64,000 bases of DNA. It comes from Neobacillus cucumis (GTDB lineage: Bacteria > Bacillota > Bacilli > Bacillales > Cytobacillaceae). The position numbers and the translations under genes were made by a program. Positions 1 to 7,641 of the stretch are shown one piece after another (the stretch's first letter is position 1; each line of letters starts with the position of its first letter). The notes below the pieces were generated by a model. That model ran no database searches. It was given only the letters and a program-made list of their open reading frames with translations, and was not told the DNA's origin. The stretch is from contig NZ_JAFBEX010000022.1 in NCBI RefSeq assembly GCF_016908975.1, positions 17,873-81,872 of the forward strand, written 5' to 3'.

Positions 1-113
1 AGTTCTTTCAATCGGTCAATATTAATTGATAAATCTGCCTCAATTTCCTTATCCATTTTCTCACTTGGGACTGATTTCTGACCTTCTTTAAGAAATTTTT
101 TAAATTTTCTCAT
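1..113 (-). CDS. Spore germination protein, GerA family (N-terminal fragment, cut by window edge)
   Basis: Only the first 37 codons are inside the window; the gene runs off the left edge. The start ATG (111-113, minus strand) follows a CGGAG ribosome binding site. The peptide is a basic, lysine-rich leader followed by an acidic helix ending in LSINIDRLKE. This resembles the cytoplasmic N-terminus of GerA/GerXA-type germinant receptor subunits, where a variable Lys-rich leader precedes the 'L..N...LK..F' segment. The family takes part in nutrient-triggered spore germination at the inner spore membrane. The identification rests on a short stretch and is tentative; another membrane protein with a charged leader would look similar. 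Confidence 0.45.
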   Translation of the reverse strand, partial: MRKFKKFLKEGQKSVPSEKMDKEIEADLSINIDRLKE

Positions 114-325
114 CGAAATACTCCGAATTGTTAAATTTTTAGACAAAATAAATCCATGACAAACGTACTATGTGATAACAGAATAGTTTCTAAAATTACT
201 TTCTATAATTTGCACCAAGAATTGAAAAATATTCCTGAATCTCTTTAAATTAGGCTTGATTTTATAAGCATTGGACATACTGAAAAATGTCAAAAAATTT
301 GTTGGTAAGGAGGAGCGGAATATCA

Positions 326-619
326 ATGGAAGGTCAATTTAGTAATTTTATTAATGAAGTATCCATTCAAGCAAAAATGGAAAATGTCTGGGGATATACA
401 TGTAGGTCTTGGCAAAATTGTAATCAGGAAACGATTCAATCGTTCCTCTCTCAATGTTTTGAATATAATATCGATCCTCAGTACTGTATGAGTTGGGTCG
501 AGCAGCACAAGGACGAAATTCCGAATTGGGAGGCTGTATCTGAAACATCACTAGGCTGGGTGAACGAACACACATCCACTGGATCTGCGATTTCCATCAC
601 AGAGCAGGAATTAAGCTAA
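326..619 (+). CDS. Hypothetical protein (97 aa), Trp/Cys-containing
   Basis: The start at 326 is chosen because a strong AAGGAGG site (307-313) lies 12 bases upstream; an upstream in-frame start at 287 has no such site. The 97-residue product is soluble and acidic, with several Trp and three Cys residues (GYTCRSWQNCN near the N-terminus). It has no signal peptide or membrane segment. A rho-independent terminator follows the stop, so it is probably a single-gene unit. I do not recognise a family. Confidence 0.65.
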   Translation: MEGQFSNFINEVSIQAKMENVWGYTCRSWQNCNQETIQSFLSQCFEYNIDPQYCMSWVEQHKDEIPNWEAVSETSLGWVNEHTSTGSAISITEQELS

Positions 620-642
620 TCAACTTAGAAAAGGACATACAG

Positions 643-681
643 AAACTCCTAACCAGCTTACACGCTGATTAGGAGTTTTTT
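643..681. terminator. Rho-independent terminator between convergent genes
   Basis: The arms AAACTCCTAA and TTAGGAGTTT flank a CAGC/GCTG inner stem, followed by a T run on the plus strand. It lies between the stop of the 326-619 gene and the stop of the minus-strand gene at 687, so it may serve both. Confidence 0.8.
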
Positions 682-686
682 GGTCC

Positions 687-1283
687 CTATTGATTTTTTT
701 CGATTGCTTCCACCAATTTGAATAAGAAATGATAGATTAACTGGAATGCCTCACCCATTGTTAAATCATCCTGGTATCCTTTTATGTAATTCAAAGCAAA
801 ATTGACATTCCATAATCCATCTTCATTGCTAAACATTAAATCGAACTTAGCTTCCTCACCATGTAAATTTGCATTTAAATACTCTTTTATCTTTTCGTGA
901 AATTTTTTCTGAAACTTCAATCCAAGCATGACGTCATAGGTTCCAAACACATCATCTACTTCAAGAGAGATGGCATCAACATTCACAAAATCAAACCATT
1001 TAGATTCGAGATAAATAAACTCATTTTTATGCTTCATCAAATACTGAAGTGGTTCAGATAAGAAAGCGGAAGTCTCATTTTTTAACATATTTTCCGTCTC
1101 TTTATCACAACGTTCAATATAAGCATCTGCAAAACGGATACTTGCGTCCTTTTCCACGATATGACTCTCATTTGAAAGTTGGTTTTGTTCAGCAAATTCG
1201 ATTTCCTCTCTAAAGAGAACAACTCCCTCTTTAGTTTGATTTTCCCTTCCCGAAATGTAGTTTATAATCTTTTCTTTTAACAA
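687..1283 (-). CDS. Hypothetical soluble protein (198 aa)
   Basis: The start is TTG at 1283, preceded by GGAGGG at a 6-7 base spacing. The product is an acidic soluble protein with no membrane segment. It begins with a helical segment (MLKEKIINYISG) and has a C-terminal helix rich in Phe and Leu (EAFQLIYHFLFKLVEAIE). Similar proteins in Bacillus are, as far as I recall, annotated only as hypothetical or with doubtful enzyme names, so no function is assigned. Its neighbours (unknown protein and thioesterase) give no pathway clue. Confidence 0.7.
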   Translation of the reverse strand: MLKEKIINYISGRENQTKEGVVLFREEIEFAEQNQLSNESHIVEKDASIRFADAYIERCDKETENMLKNETSAFLSEPLQYLMKHKNEFIYLESKWFDFVNVDAISLEVDDVFGTYDVMLGLKFQKKFHEKIKEYLNANLHGEEAKFDLMFSNEDGLWNVNFALNYIKGYQDDLTMGEAFQLIYHFLFKLVEAIEKNQ

Positions 1284-1388
1284 TCAAAACCCTCCTATTT
1301 CACCTACTTGAACTAATCTTAAAACACTTTACGAAAAAAGCAAATTTTCTTGATGCAAAAAGATTAAAAATATAAACAAGCAAAAAAA

Positions 1389-1411
1389 GGTGCCAAGCCG
1401 TGCCTGACACC
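1389..1411. repeat. Dispersed GGTGCC/GGTGCCTGACACC motif, copy 1
   Basis: This is a near-palindromic short motif, here in the extended form GGTGCC-aagccg-TGCCTGACACC just downstream of the thioesterase stop codon. The core recurs at 4851-4863, 41956-41968, 44591-44602 and 44630-44642. Confidence 0.7.
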
Positions 1412-1418
1412 TTTCTTA

Positions 1419-1898
1419 CTATTTAAGAAAACCTTTTGGCATAACGACTGCGACGACTTCACCTCGAGCGCAAAGATTCTCTTCAGCATATACTTCTGCT
1501 GTTACTTTAAATTTCTTTGGATGAATTTCTTCAACCTTACCGACTGCTTTTAATGGGACACCGTGTGGGGTCGGCTTTAGAAAATCTACATTTAAGGAAG
1601 CGGTTACAAAGCGAGGTGGTTCTGTGCCTTCACCTGGTTCAAATCCATTCTTCCTCAGCAGAGCTAAGGAAGCGGATCCGGTACCGTGACAATCAATTAA
1701 AGAGGCAATTAGACCTCCATATACAAACCCAGGCAAAGCCGTATGTTCCGGTTTCGGTGTAAAAAAGGTAACAGTTTTATCCCCTTCCCAGCCTGTTCGG
1801 AAATGATGGCCGGCATCATTTAAGCGACCACATCCATAACACCAAGCAAAATCATCTGGATACTCATCTTGAATGGCCTTTATCACTTTTTCATCCAT
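1419..1898 (-). CDS. PaaI-type hotdog-fold thioesterase
   Basis: This is a 159-residue single-domain hotdog protein, probably hydrolysing an acyl-CoA thioester; the substrate is unknown. The core signature is the loop before the central helix, GFVYGGLIASLIDCHGTGSA (about residues 57-76), with a strand containing NVDFLKPTP further on; this matches PaaI/4HBT thioesterases. The N-terminus has a CYGCG pair (about residues 20-24), a feature of a subset of bacterial hotdog proteins. The start is well supported by GGAGGG upstream of the ATG. It is a lone gene on the minus strand with no metabolic partners nearby. Confidence 0.8.
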   Translation of the reverse strand: MDEKVIKAIQDEYPDDFAWCYGCGRLNDAGHHFRTGWEGDKTVTFFTPKPEHTALPGFVYGGLIASLIDCHGTGSASLALLRKNGFEPGEGTEPPRFVTASLNVDFLKPTPHGVPLKAVGKVEEIHPKKFKVTAEVYAEENLCARGEVVAVVMPKGFLK

Positions 1899-1933
1899 TT
1901 GCTAACCCTCCGTTTCGGCAGCATCCTTTGAAG

Positions 1934-2929
1934 TTATTTTTTTATTTGATTCTGGTAAACTGCCGATGTTCTCACTTCAACCGTTAATTTGCCATTTGCG
2001 TAAATCGCTTTGATTAAAAACGGGACTCCTGTGGTGTTCTGAAAACGAAAATCCGGACCGCCATAGGAAACGGTAGCATCTCTTCCTTGTGGCACGTAAC
2101 CAACGGTTAATGAATGATGGTGTTTTTCCACATACCTAACACTCACTTGGTCCACTGCATTAAATAACGTCGACGACGTCTGGCAAATGCCTCCGCCGAT
2201 CCCCATTACCATTTGCTTATTAACAATTTCCTTTGCTGGTTGGTAGCCATGAGCAGCGTCACTTGGCCCAACCGTTGTATTAAAAGAAAATATATCCTGT
2301 GCTCCAACAATGACATTATTTATTGCTTGTGCCGATAGCTCGATATTTTTCGAACGGCCGACAACCCCACTGTTAAAATAGGTTGAATAGCTTGCAACGA
2401 CCACATCATTTAAATGAGCTACATCTTCAGGCTTATACCCGCTGTCTGTCAACGTTAGAGGCAGTTCAACCGTACCTCCTTCTACCGAAGCTGTCATGAC
2501 TCGATTCACTAATTCCGCTTCGTCTAAAATGATCAAAGGCTTCCCTTTAATGATTTGACCATTTGCATCGATTTTATCAAGAACCATCCGCTGGTCGTAT
2601 CCCTTTGTAGTCTCGGTTCCTCTCGCCAAGTCCTTCGCCCATTGTTCCACATTTTGTTTATATGAAGCTGGATTTCTCGTAAACCCTAATTCTGCTGGTA
2701 AAAAGGTTTTCACGGTACCTTTTGTATTCGGATCTATGACGTTAACGACAACTGGTTTTTGTTCCTCTTCCTTTTGAGGCTGCACCTCGTTTTTTTGGAC
2801 CGGCTGCTTTTGTGGTTCCTTGACCTTTTCTTGTTCGGGGGTCTTCGTTGCCGTGCCCCCATTACATCCTGCTAAACCTAGTAAACTCCCAATTAATAAA
2901 ACTGAAATTGCCCATCTCTGCTTAGCCAT
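1934..2929 (-). CDS. VanW-family lipoprotein
   Basis: This 331-residue protein carries a lipoprotein signal: a short basic N-terminus, a hydrophobic run, then the lipobox LAGC at about residues 19-22. A Pro/Lys/Glu/Gln-rich spacer (about 30-60) follows, as expected for an extracellular linker. The C-terminal half is the VanW domain, with the typical segments FSFNTTVGP, GIGGGICQTSSTLFNA and GPDFRFQNTTGVPFLI. VanW is named from enterococcal vanB clusters, but its biochemical role is unknown. Homologues are common in Firmicutes without vancomycin resistance genes, and none are seen here. It probably acts at the outer face of the membrane or cell wall. Confidence 0.85.
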   Translation of the reverse strand: MAKQRWAISVLLIGSLLGLAGCNGGTATKTPEQEKVKEPQKQPVQKNEVQPQKEEEQKPVVVNVIDPNTKGTVKTFLPAELGFTRNPASYKQNVEQWAKDLARGTETTKGYDQRMVLDKIDANGQIIKGKPLIILDEAELVNRVMTASVEGGTVELPLTLTDSGYKPEDVAHLNDVVVASYSTYFNSGVVGRSKNIELSAQAINNVIVGAQDIFSFNTTVGPSDAAHGYQPAKEIVNKQMVMGIGGGICQTSSTLFNAVDQVSVRYVEKHHHSLTVGYVPQGRDATVSYGGPDFRFQNTTGVPFLIKAIYANGKLTVEVRTSAVYQNQIKK

Positions 2930-3081
2930 TTCCTTAACTTCTCCTCTGTTCCTATACTGTATTTCTACAACAACTAATCAATTACCTTCATTCACCTATT
3001 TTATTCTCTTTAGAATGTAATATGATTGATAAAAAAGGGATGTAAGTGGGCATTTAAATATAAGATGTATTAAACATGGAT

Positions 3082-3210
3082 GTTGATTTCCGCTCCAGGC
3101 GTTCGCTTTCCGCGGGCGTGCCGGGGAGCCTCCTCGGCGCTGAAAGCGCCTGTGGGGTCTCCCCTGCCCCGTACTCCCGCAGGAGTCGAGCGCCTTCCGC
3201 TCCAATCAAC
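3082..3210. repeat. GC-rich ~130-bp dispersed element with inverted ends, copy 1
   Basis: The element begins GTTGATTTCCGCTC and ends TTCCGCTCCAATCAAC, so its ends are inverted repeats. The interior is GC-rich and strongly foldable (CGCTTTCCGCGGGCGTGCC ... CCCGCAGGAGTCGAGCGCC), unlike the surrounding AT-rich DNA. A second copy with about the same length lies at 24758-24898. It encodes no transposase. Short ORFs across it are not conserved in frame between the copies. Confidence 0.85.
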
Positions 3211-3246
3211 ATCGTTCCAAAATCAACAAGTACCCTTTATCACAGC

Positions 3247-3291
3247 CTAAAAAATAAAATAGCAGCCTGAACAAATAGGTTCAAAGCTGCT
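3247..3291 (-). terminator. Rho-independent terminator of the formate channel gene
   Basis: On the minus strand the arms AGCAGC-TTTGAAC and GTTCAGG-CTGCT are followed by ATTTTATTTTTT. It lies directly after the stop at 3305. Confidence 0.8.
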
Positions 3292-3304
3292 TTTGGAGAT
3301 ATAT

Positions 3305-4129
3305 TTACCTAGTTCCTGTTTTAGCCATTGGCTTAATCACTTTTGCTTCAGTTAAAACAGGCAGATATTTTTTATAAGTATGCCAATATGCCATCGCAAT
3401 AAATATGGTACCTCCAACTGCATTTCCTAAAAAGACTGGGATAAAATTATGAATATAATCCATCCAGGTAAAATGTCCAGTGAAAATGGCTGCTGGAATC
3501 ACAAACATATTAGCCACAACGTGTTGAAATCCAATGGCAACAAAAGCCATGGTAGGGAACCAAATACCTAAAATTTTTCCAGACATATCATCGGCTCCAT
3601 AGGAAAGCCATACAGCTGAAGCAACCAGCCAGTTACATCCTATCCCTGAAATAAATGCCTGAAGAAATGTTGCTTCAAGTTTATGACCCGCAATACTAAC
3701 TGTTTTATCTAAAAACGGAGCGGCTTCTGTTAATCCTACAAGATGACCAAAGAAATAGGCTACAAAAATGGCTCCTAAAAAGTTACTGATCGTTACTAAG
3801 AACCAGTTATATAAAACCTTTCCCGTGCTAACCCTTTTTGACATTCTTGCTAGTGGTACGGCCATCATATTCCCAGTCAATAATTCTCCACCTGCTAATA
3901 AAGTAAGAATAAGTCCGATTGGGAATACACTAGCTCCTATTAAACTGCCTAGTCCTTCCAGATTGCCGGTCAGTGTTGCCGTTACTCGGATAAATAATAA
4001 ATATCCGAGAGCTATAAATGCACCAGCTTCAAAGCCTAAAATCACCGTTTGCACTGGTGCATACTTCGTTTTTTTAACCCCATTTTCTACAGTAATGGCC
4101 ATAATTTGATCCGGTTTACTATACCCCAT
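3305..4129 (-). CDS. Formate/nitrite transporter family channel (FocA/NirC type)
   Basis: This 274-residue integral membrane protein has about six hydrophobic segments and the FNT signature regions: GASVFPIGLILTLLAGGELLTGN (about residues 84-106) and GIGCNWLVASAVWLSYGA (about 157-174). FNT channels are pentamers that pass formate, nitrite or related monovalent anions. Subtype cannot be fixed from sequence alone. A well-placed GGGAG lies before the ATG. A candidate Rex operator sits 34-51 bases upstream of the start; with Rex-controlled adhE in the same region, this favours a fermentative formate role over nitrite. No pflB or nir gene is in the window. Confidence 0.88.
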   Translation of the reverse strand: MGYSKPDQIMAITVENGVKKTKYAPVQTVILGFEAGAFIALGYLLFIRVTATLTGNLEGLGSLIGASVFPIGLILTLLAGGELLTGNMMAVPLARMSKRVSTGKVLYNWFLVTISNFLGAIFVAYFFGHLVGLTEAAPFLDKTVSIAGHKLEATFLQAFISGIGCNWLVASAVWLSYGADDMSGKILGIWFPTMAFVAIGFQHVVANMFVIPAAIFTGHFTWMDYIHNFIPVFLGNAVGGTIFIAMAYWHTYKKYLPVLTEAKVIKPMAKTGTR

Positions 4130-4162
4130 AATAATTACTCCCTCATTTTTTTTTCACTTCGT

Positions 4163-4180
4163 TTGTGAAATAATTAACAT
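4163..4180. promoter_or_regulatory. Candidate Rex operator upstream of the formate channel
   Basis: TTGTGAAATAATTAACAT matches 12 of the 14 fixed positions of the Rex consensus TTGTGAA-N4-TTCACAA. It lies just upstream of the minus-strand gene starting at 4129. The two better matches at adhE make this site more believable. Confidence 0.5.
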
Positions 4181-4403
4181 ACTTCTATTTTATAGCATTT
4201 TCTTCAGAAAACCTGTGAATATTTCTTCAATAATTTTGTAGCGCTTACATCCACTTATTAAAAATAAAGTATGACAAAAGTCACTATTTACAATTGAAAG
4301 CAAGGAATATGTTATAATAAAAACATGTTTTAATTCTACTAGTAAAACACTTATTTTTATTGCATAGTCCTATTTGCCACGATATAAACATAATTATTAC
4401 TTT

Positions 4404-4859
4404 ATGAATGGATGTGTTAACTTGGAAAATACGATTGAAACGATTTATCGATTAGAGAATCCGGAGGAAAACATTATTAAATTTGTAACTGGAACACAGC
4501 TTCGTTATGAGGATGTGATTAAAGAGGTTTTTGGTGTGGCAAGTGTAAATGATTTACACATGATGATTCAATATAACAAAAATTTTCAAACAAGTATTTG
4601 TAACAGTTATGGGATAAGTGAAAAGAAAATTACATTAGATAAAATCATTCGCATTGCATCCAAAGCCGATATTCTCTTCCTAAAACAACAACTAATAAAC
4701 GAAAAAAAATCGAACCCTCAAAAGGATGATCAAAACAATCCTGGCGAAGAGGATCACCATATCAACCGCCCCTTCGACACCATCATTCAGCTTCAAGAAG
4801 GAATCTACCAATGGGATGACAACAATTTCTCCTACAACGCTATAACAATTGGTGCCTGA
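4404..4859 (+). CDS. Hypothetical protein (about 151 aa), C-terminus altered by a repeat motif
   Basis: This is an unrecognised soluble protein. The start is uncertain: ATG at 4404, TTG at 4374 and TTG at 4422 are all possible and none has a strong ribosome binding site; 4422 has a weak GGATG. Residues up to about 110 look like a folded helical domain (NTIETIYRLENPEENIIKF and a later KITLDKIIRIASKADILFLKQ). A polar, Asn/Asp/His-rich linker and a short tail follow. The stop codon TGA lies inside the dispersed motif GGTGCCTGACACC (4851-4863), so the present C-terminus was set by that element. Confidence 0.55.
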   Translation: MNGCVNLENTIETIYRLENPEENIIKFVTGTQLRYEDVIKEVFGVASVNDLHMMIQYNKNFQTSICNSYGISEKKITLDKIIRIASKADILFLKQQLINEKKSNPQKDDQNNPGEEDHHINRPFDTIIQLQEGIYQWDDNNFSYNAITIGA

Positions 4860-4863
4860 CACC
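4851..4863. repeat. Dispersed motif GGTGCCTGACACC, copy 2, overlapping a stop codon
   Basis: The 13-bp motif has GGTG/CACC arms. Bases 4857-4859 supply the TGA stop of the preceding gene. Confidence 0.75.
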
Positions 4864-4864
4864 A

Positions 4865-4928
4865 AAAATAAAAAATGGAAGATACTCTACAAGCATACGG
4901 ATTTTAATGTAGTAGTAACCTTCCATTT
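4865..4928 (-). terminator. Rho-independent terminator of proline dehydrogenase gene
   Basis: The arms AAATGGAAG and CTTCCATTT enclose an inner CTACA/TGTAG stem. On the minus strand they are followed by a T-rich run (TTTTTTATTTTTGG). Confidence 0.7.
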
Positions 4929-4949
4929 CATATCTTGATTTATGTTTAC

Positions 4950-5936
4950 TTAACTTCTATTTTTATTACTTTTTGATTTGGTCATTCTGCCTAACAGGAA
5001 CGCTCCCGCTGCGACACCAATAATCGTATTTGTTTTCTTATTAAAAACCTGCTTTGCAATCAAATTTAAGTTTTGTGGTCTTTCAGCTAACCGTCTCATG
5101 AAATAGCCATACCAATCGTTCCCAAACGGAACATACGTACAAAAAGGATAACCTTCATCCGCTAAACTTAACTGGAGCTCTCTTCTGAAACCATACAACA
5201 TTTGAAATTCAAATTGATCTTTTGGAATATTGTTTTCCTTTACAAATTTTTTCACATGATTAATGATCCGATGGTCATGTGTCGCAATAGATGTAAATTT
5301 CCCATTCAATAAATGCCATTCTATTAACCTAATAAAATTGGCATCAATATCCTTTTTATCTTGATAGGCAATTTCTGCTGACTCTTTATAAGCCCCTTTT
5401 ACAATTCGAATACGGAAATTCTGATACCTTGCAAGATACTCCATAGCTTGATGAAAATAGGCCTGAATAACGGTTCCGACGTTATCAAATTCTAGCGAAA
5501 GGTCATCTAATAGATTAAAAGTTAAATCAAGATGCTTAAAGTCTTCCATATCGATATTAACGAACATATCATATTGGCTCGCTCGTTCCACAATTTCTCT
5601 AATATTAGTTAAGCAAAAGGAATAATCAATATCTAATCCCACTTGAGTAGGTTTTAGGGAAATATGGGCATTCACTTGGTTCTCGTGAATCGCCTCGATT
5701 ACCTTAATAATTTGATCTTTCGCAGCTGTCGCTTCTTCTTCTTTAAAAACAAATTCCCCTAAATTGTCGACGGTACAAGAAATTCCACGAGCATTTAATT
5801 CCTTAATACTTTTTATCACTTCTGGAATATTAGTCCCAGCCACAACACTTTGTGCACCCATTTTCAAGCCATACTTTTTAGCAGCATTATTTAGAAATTG
5901 ATTTTGTGATAAACCCATGAAAATATCCTTCAACAT
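4950..5936 (-). CDS. putB: Proline dehydrogenase (monofunctional)
   Basis: This FAD enzyme oxidises L-proline to pyrroline-5-carboxylate and passes electrons to the respiratory chain. The 328-residue length fits monofunctional Bacillus PutB/FadM proteins. Visible signatures of the (beta/alpha)8 barrel are ISLKPTQVGLDI, RIVKGAYKES (about residues 177-186), ATHDHR, FQMLYGFRREL and the C-terminal substrate-binding segment YGYFMRRLAERPQN (about 276-289) with the R-R-x-x-E-R-P pattern. AGGGG precedes the ATG. No P5C dehydrogenase lies next to it, so the partner enzyme must be encoded elsewhere. A terminator follows, making it monocistronic. Confidence 0.93.
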   Translation of the reverse strand: MLKDIFMGLSQNQFLNNAAKKYGLKMGAQSVVAGTNIPEVIKSIKELNARGISCTVDNLGEFVFKEEEATAAKDQIIKVIEAIHENQVNAHISLKPTQVGLDIDYSFCLTNIREIVERASQYDMFVNIDMEDFKHLDLTFNLLDDLSLEFDNVGTVIQAYFHQAMEYLARYQNFRIRIVKGAYKESAEIAYQDKKDIDANFIRLIEWHLLNGKFTSIATHDHRIINHVKKFVKENNIPKDQFEFQMLYGFRRELQLSLADEGYPFCTYVPFGNDWYGYFMRRLAERPQNLNLIAKQVFNKKTNTIIGVAAGAFLLGRMTKSKSNKNRS

Positions 5937-6075
5937 CGCGATTTCCCCTTGCTGACTATTTTTTAACTACATTATAGCATACGCTTTCAATAAAAATTAT
6001 TTTGTGAATATTCCAAAATATGACGTTCTTATATGGCTGAATTTATGGTCCTCGGACTTAAAAATATAATTACCA

Positions 6076-6116
6076 GAAAAAATTAAGACACCCCCAATCC
6101 ATCTAATTGGGGGTGT
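6076..6116 (-). terminator. Rho-independent terminator of ftsZ
   Basis: A perfect ACACCCCCAAT / ATTGGGGGTGT stem, followed on the minus strand by a T-rich tract. Confidence 0.85.
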
Positions 6117-6133
6117 AAGGATCTACCTATCAT

Positions 6134-7300
6134 TTATCGTCGTCTATTCCGATTACGTAAAAAAGTTGGAATATCTAGTGAGTCGTCTTGTCCCTGATAA
6201 GACCGATCACTTTCAAGATGTTCTTCATACTGATGCCTTTGTCCAGCACGTTCTTGAACTGGTTGTTCATACGTTTCTTCACGTTTTGGTTTCTGGGCAG
6301 CTTCTTTTGAAGGAGCGGCCGCCATTGATCTCTTGGATGACGCTTCTTCATTAGTAAATCCTGTTGCAATAACCGTAATCATAATTTCATCTTTTAAATT
6401 ATCATTAATGATGGAACCAAAGATCATATTTAATTCATGATCAGATGCTGATGCGACAAGGTCCGCCGCTTCTTGTACTTCAAAAAGACTTAAATTGCTG
6501 CCGCCAGTAATGTTCATTAACACACCTTGTGCCCCATCAATAGAAGTTTCAAGTAAAGGACTTGAGATCGCTTTTTTCGCTGCCTCAACTGCACGATCCG
6601 GCCCTTTGGCAACACCAATCCCCATTAAGGCTGTACCCTGGTTCGTCATAATTGTTTTTACATCAGCGAAGTCGAGATTAATTAATCCTGGAACAGCAAT
6701 TAAGTCAGAGATGCCTTGTACACCTTGACGAAGAACATTATCAGCTTCACGGAAAGCTTCTAGCATCGGCGTTTTTTTGTCAACAATTTGTAGTAAGCGA
6801 TCATTTGGAATGATAATTAGTGTATCTACTGCCTCACTCATTAATGCGATTCCATTGGCAGCATTTACGGCACGCCTCTTTCCTTCAAATCCGAACGGAC
6901 GTGTAACAACACCAATAGTAAGGGCTCCAAGTTCACGAGCAATTTCCGCAATAGCAGGAGCCGCTCCTGTTCCGGTGCCACCGCCCATGCCAGCTGTAAC
7001 AAACACCATATCGGCCCCTTCGAGAACCTCTTGGAGCTGCTTTCTGCTCTCTTCTACTGCCCTTCTTCCTACTTCAGGGTTGGCGCCTGCCCCGAGTCCT
7101 CTTGTAAGAGTAGCCCCTATTTGCATTTTGATTTCCGCTTTTGAAAGATTAAGAGCTTGTGCATCCGTATTAACAGCAATAAATTCAACACCTTGAATAC
7201 CATCTTCAATCATTCGATTAACGGCATTATTACCGCCGCCACCTACACCAATAACTTTTATTCTTGCAATTTGATCTATATTCATATCAAGATCCCACAT
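6134..7300 (-). CDS. ftsZ: FtsZ, stand-alone copy without ftsA
   Basis: FtsZ is a tubulin-like GTPase that polymerises into the division ring. The product is 388 residues. The tubulin signature GGGTGTG is at 106-112, the T7 loop NLDFADVKTIM is present, and the conserved C-terminal peptide DSLDIPTFLRNRN, which binds FtsA, SepF, EzrA and ZapA-type partners, is at about 373-385. A hydrophilic Lys/Glu/Gln linker separates it from the core. GGGAGGA lies 8 bases before the ATG. In Bacillus the housekeeping ftsZ follows ftsA within the dcw cluster. Here the upstream neighbour is a divergent dehydrogenase and the gene has its own terminator. This suggests a second ftsZ or, less likely, a relocated single copy. 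All visible catalytic motifs are intact. Confidence 0.93.
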   Translation of the reverse strand: MWDLDMNIDQIARIKVIGVGGGGNNAVNRMIEDGIQGVEFIAVNTDAQALNLSKAEIKMQIGATLTRGLGAGANPEVGRRAVEESRKQLQEVLEGADMVFVTAGMGGGTGTGAAPAIAEIARELGALTIGVVTRPFGFEGKRRAVNAANGIALMSEAVDTLIIIPNDRLLQIVDKKTPMLEAFREADNVLRQGVQGISDLIAVPGLINLDFADVKTIMTNQGTALMGIGVAKGPDRAVEAAKKAISSPLLETSIDGAQGVLMNITGGSNLSLFEVQEAADLVASASDHELNMIFGSIINDNLKDEIMITVIATGFTNEEASSKRSMAAAPSKEAAQKPKREETYEQPVQERAGQRHQYEEHLESDRSYQGQDDSLDIPTFLRNRNRRR

Positions 7301-7641
7301 TTGTAAATTCCTCCCAAACTATATTACTCCATTATTCAGAAAATTACCTTTAGAGTAAAAAGTACTTTTTTCCTAAACATTCCTCTTAGTATTTTAGCAA
7401 AATAATAGGCTACTTTGTATAGTACCACGTATTCATTTCAGCAAAAAATATAAAAAAAAACTCAAAATATGAGAGAATTTTATTTTTGCTATTCATTTTT
7501 CCATCTTTCCGCTCCAATCGAAGTGCACCAGTCATTTTTTATTTACGATATTAAGAAGGCTGTCTTAAGAAAAGTTGACTGTTTTATGCCGTTGTGTCAC
7601 TTTAAAGAGGCATATAGTAAACAATGAGGAGAATGTTACAA
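7301..7641. other. Intergenic region between ftsZ and the 2-hydroxyacid dehydrogenase
   Basis: This AT-rich divergent promoter region of 341 bp has no ORF that I would call. At about 7505-7520 CTTTCCGCTCCAATCG resembles the right end of the GC-rich dispersed element (TTCCGCTCCAATCAAC), and may be a solo remnant. I cannot place reliable promoter boxes. Confidence 0.4.

Noticed and set aside
2996..3270. Short ORFs on both strands across the GC-rich element
   Set aside because: They follow from GC-rich repeat sequence lacking stops, and are not preserved in the second copy at 24758-24898.
4239..4252. CcpA cre site (TGTAGCGCTTACA) upstream of the formate channel
   Set aside because: One base short of the 14-base cre pattern and weak in the left half; not strong enough to list.
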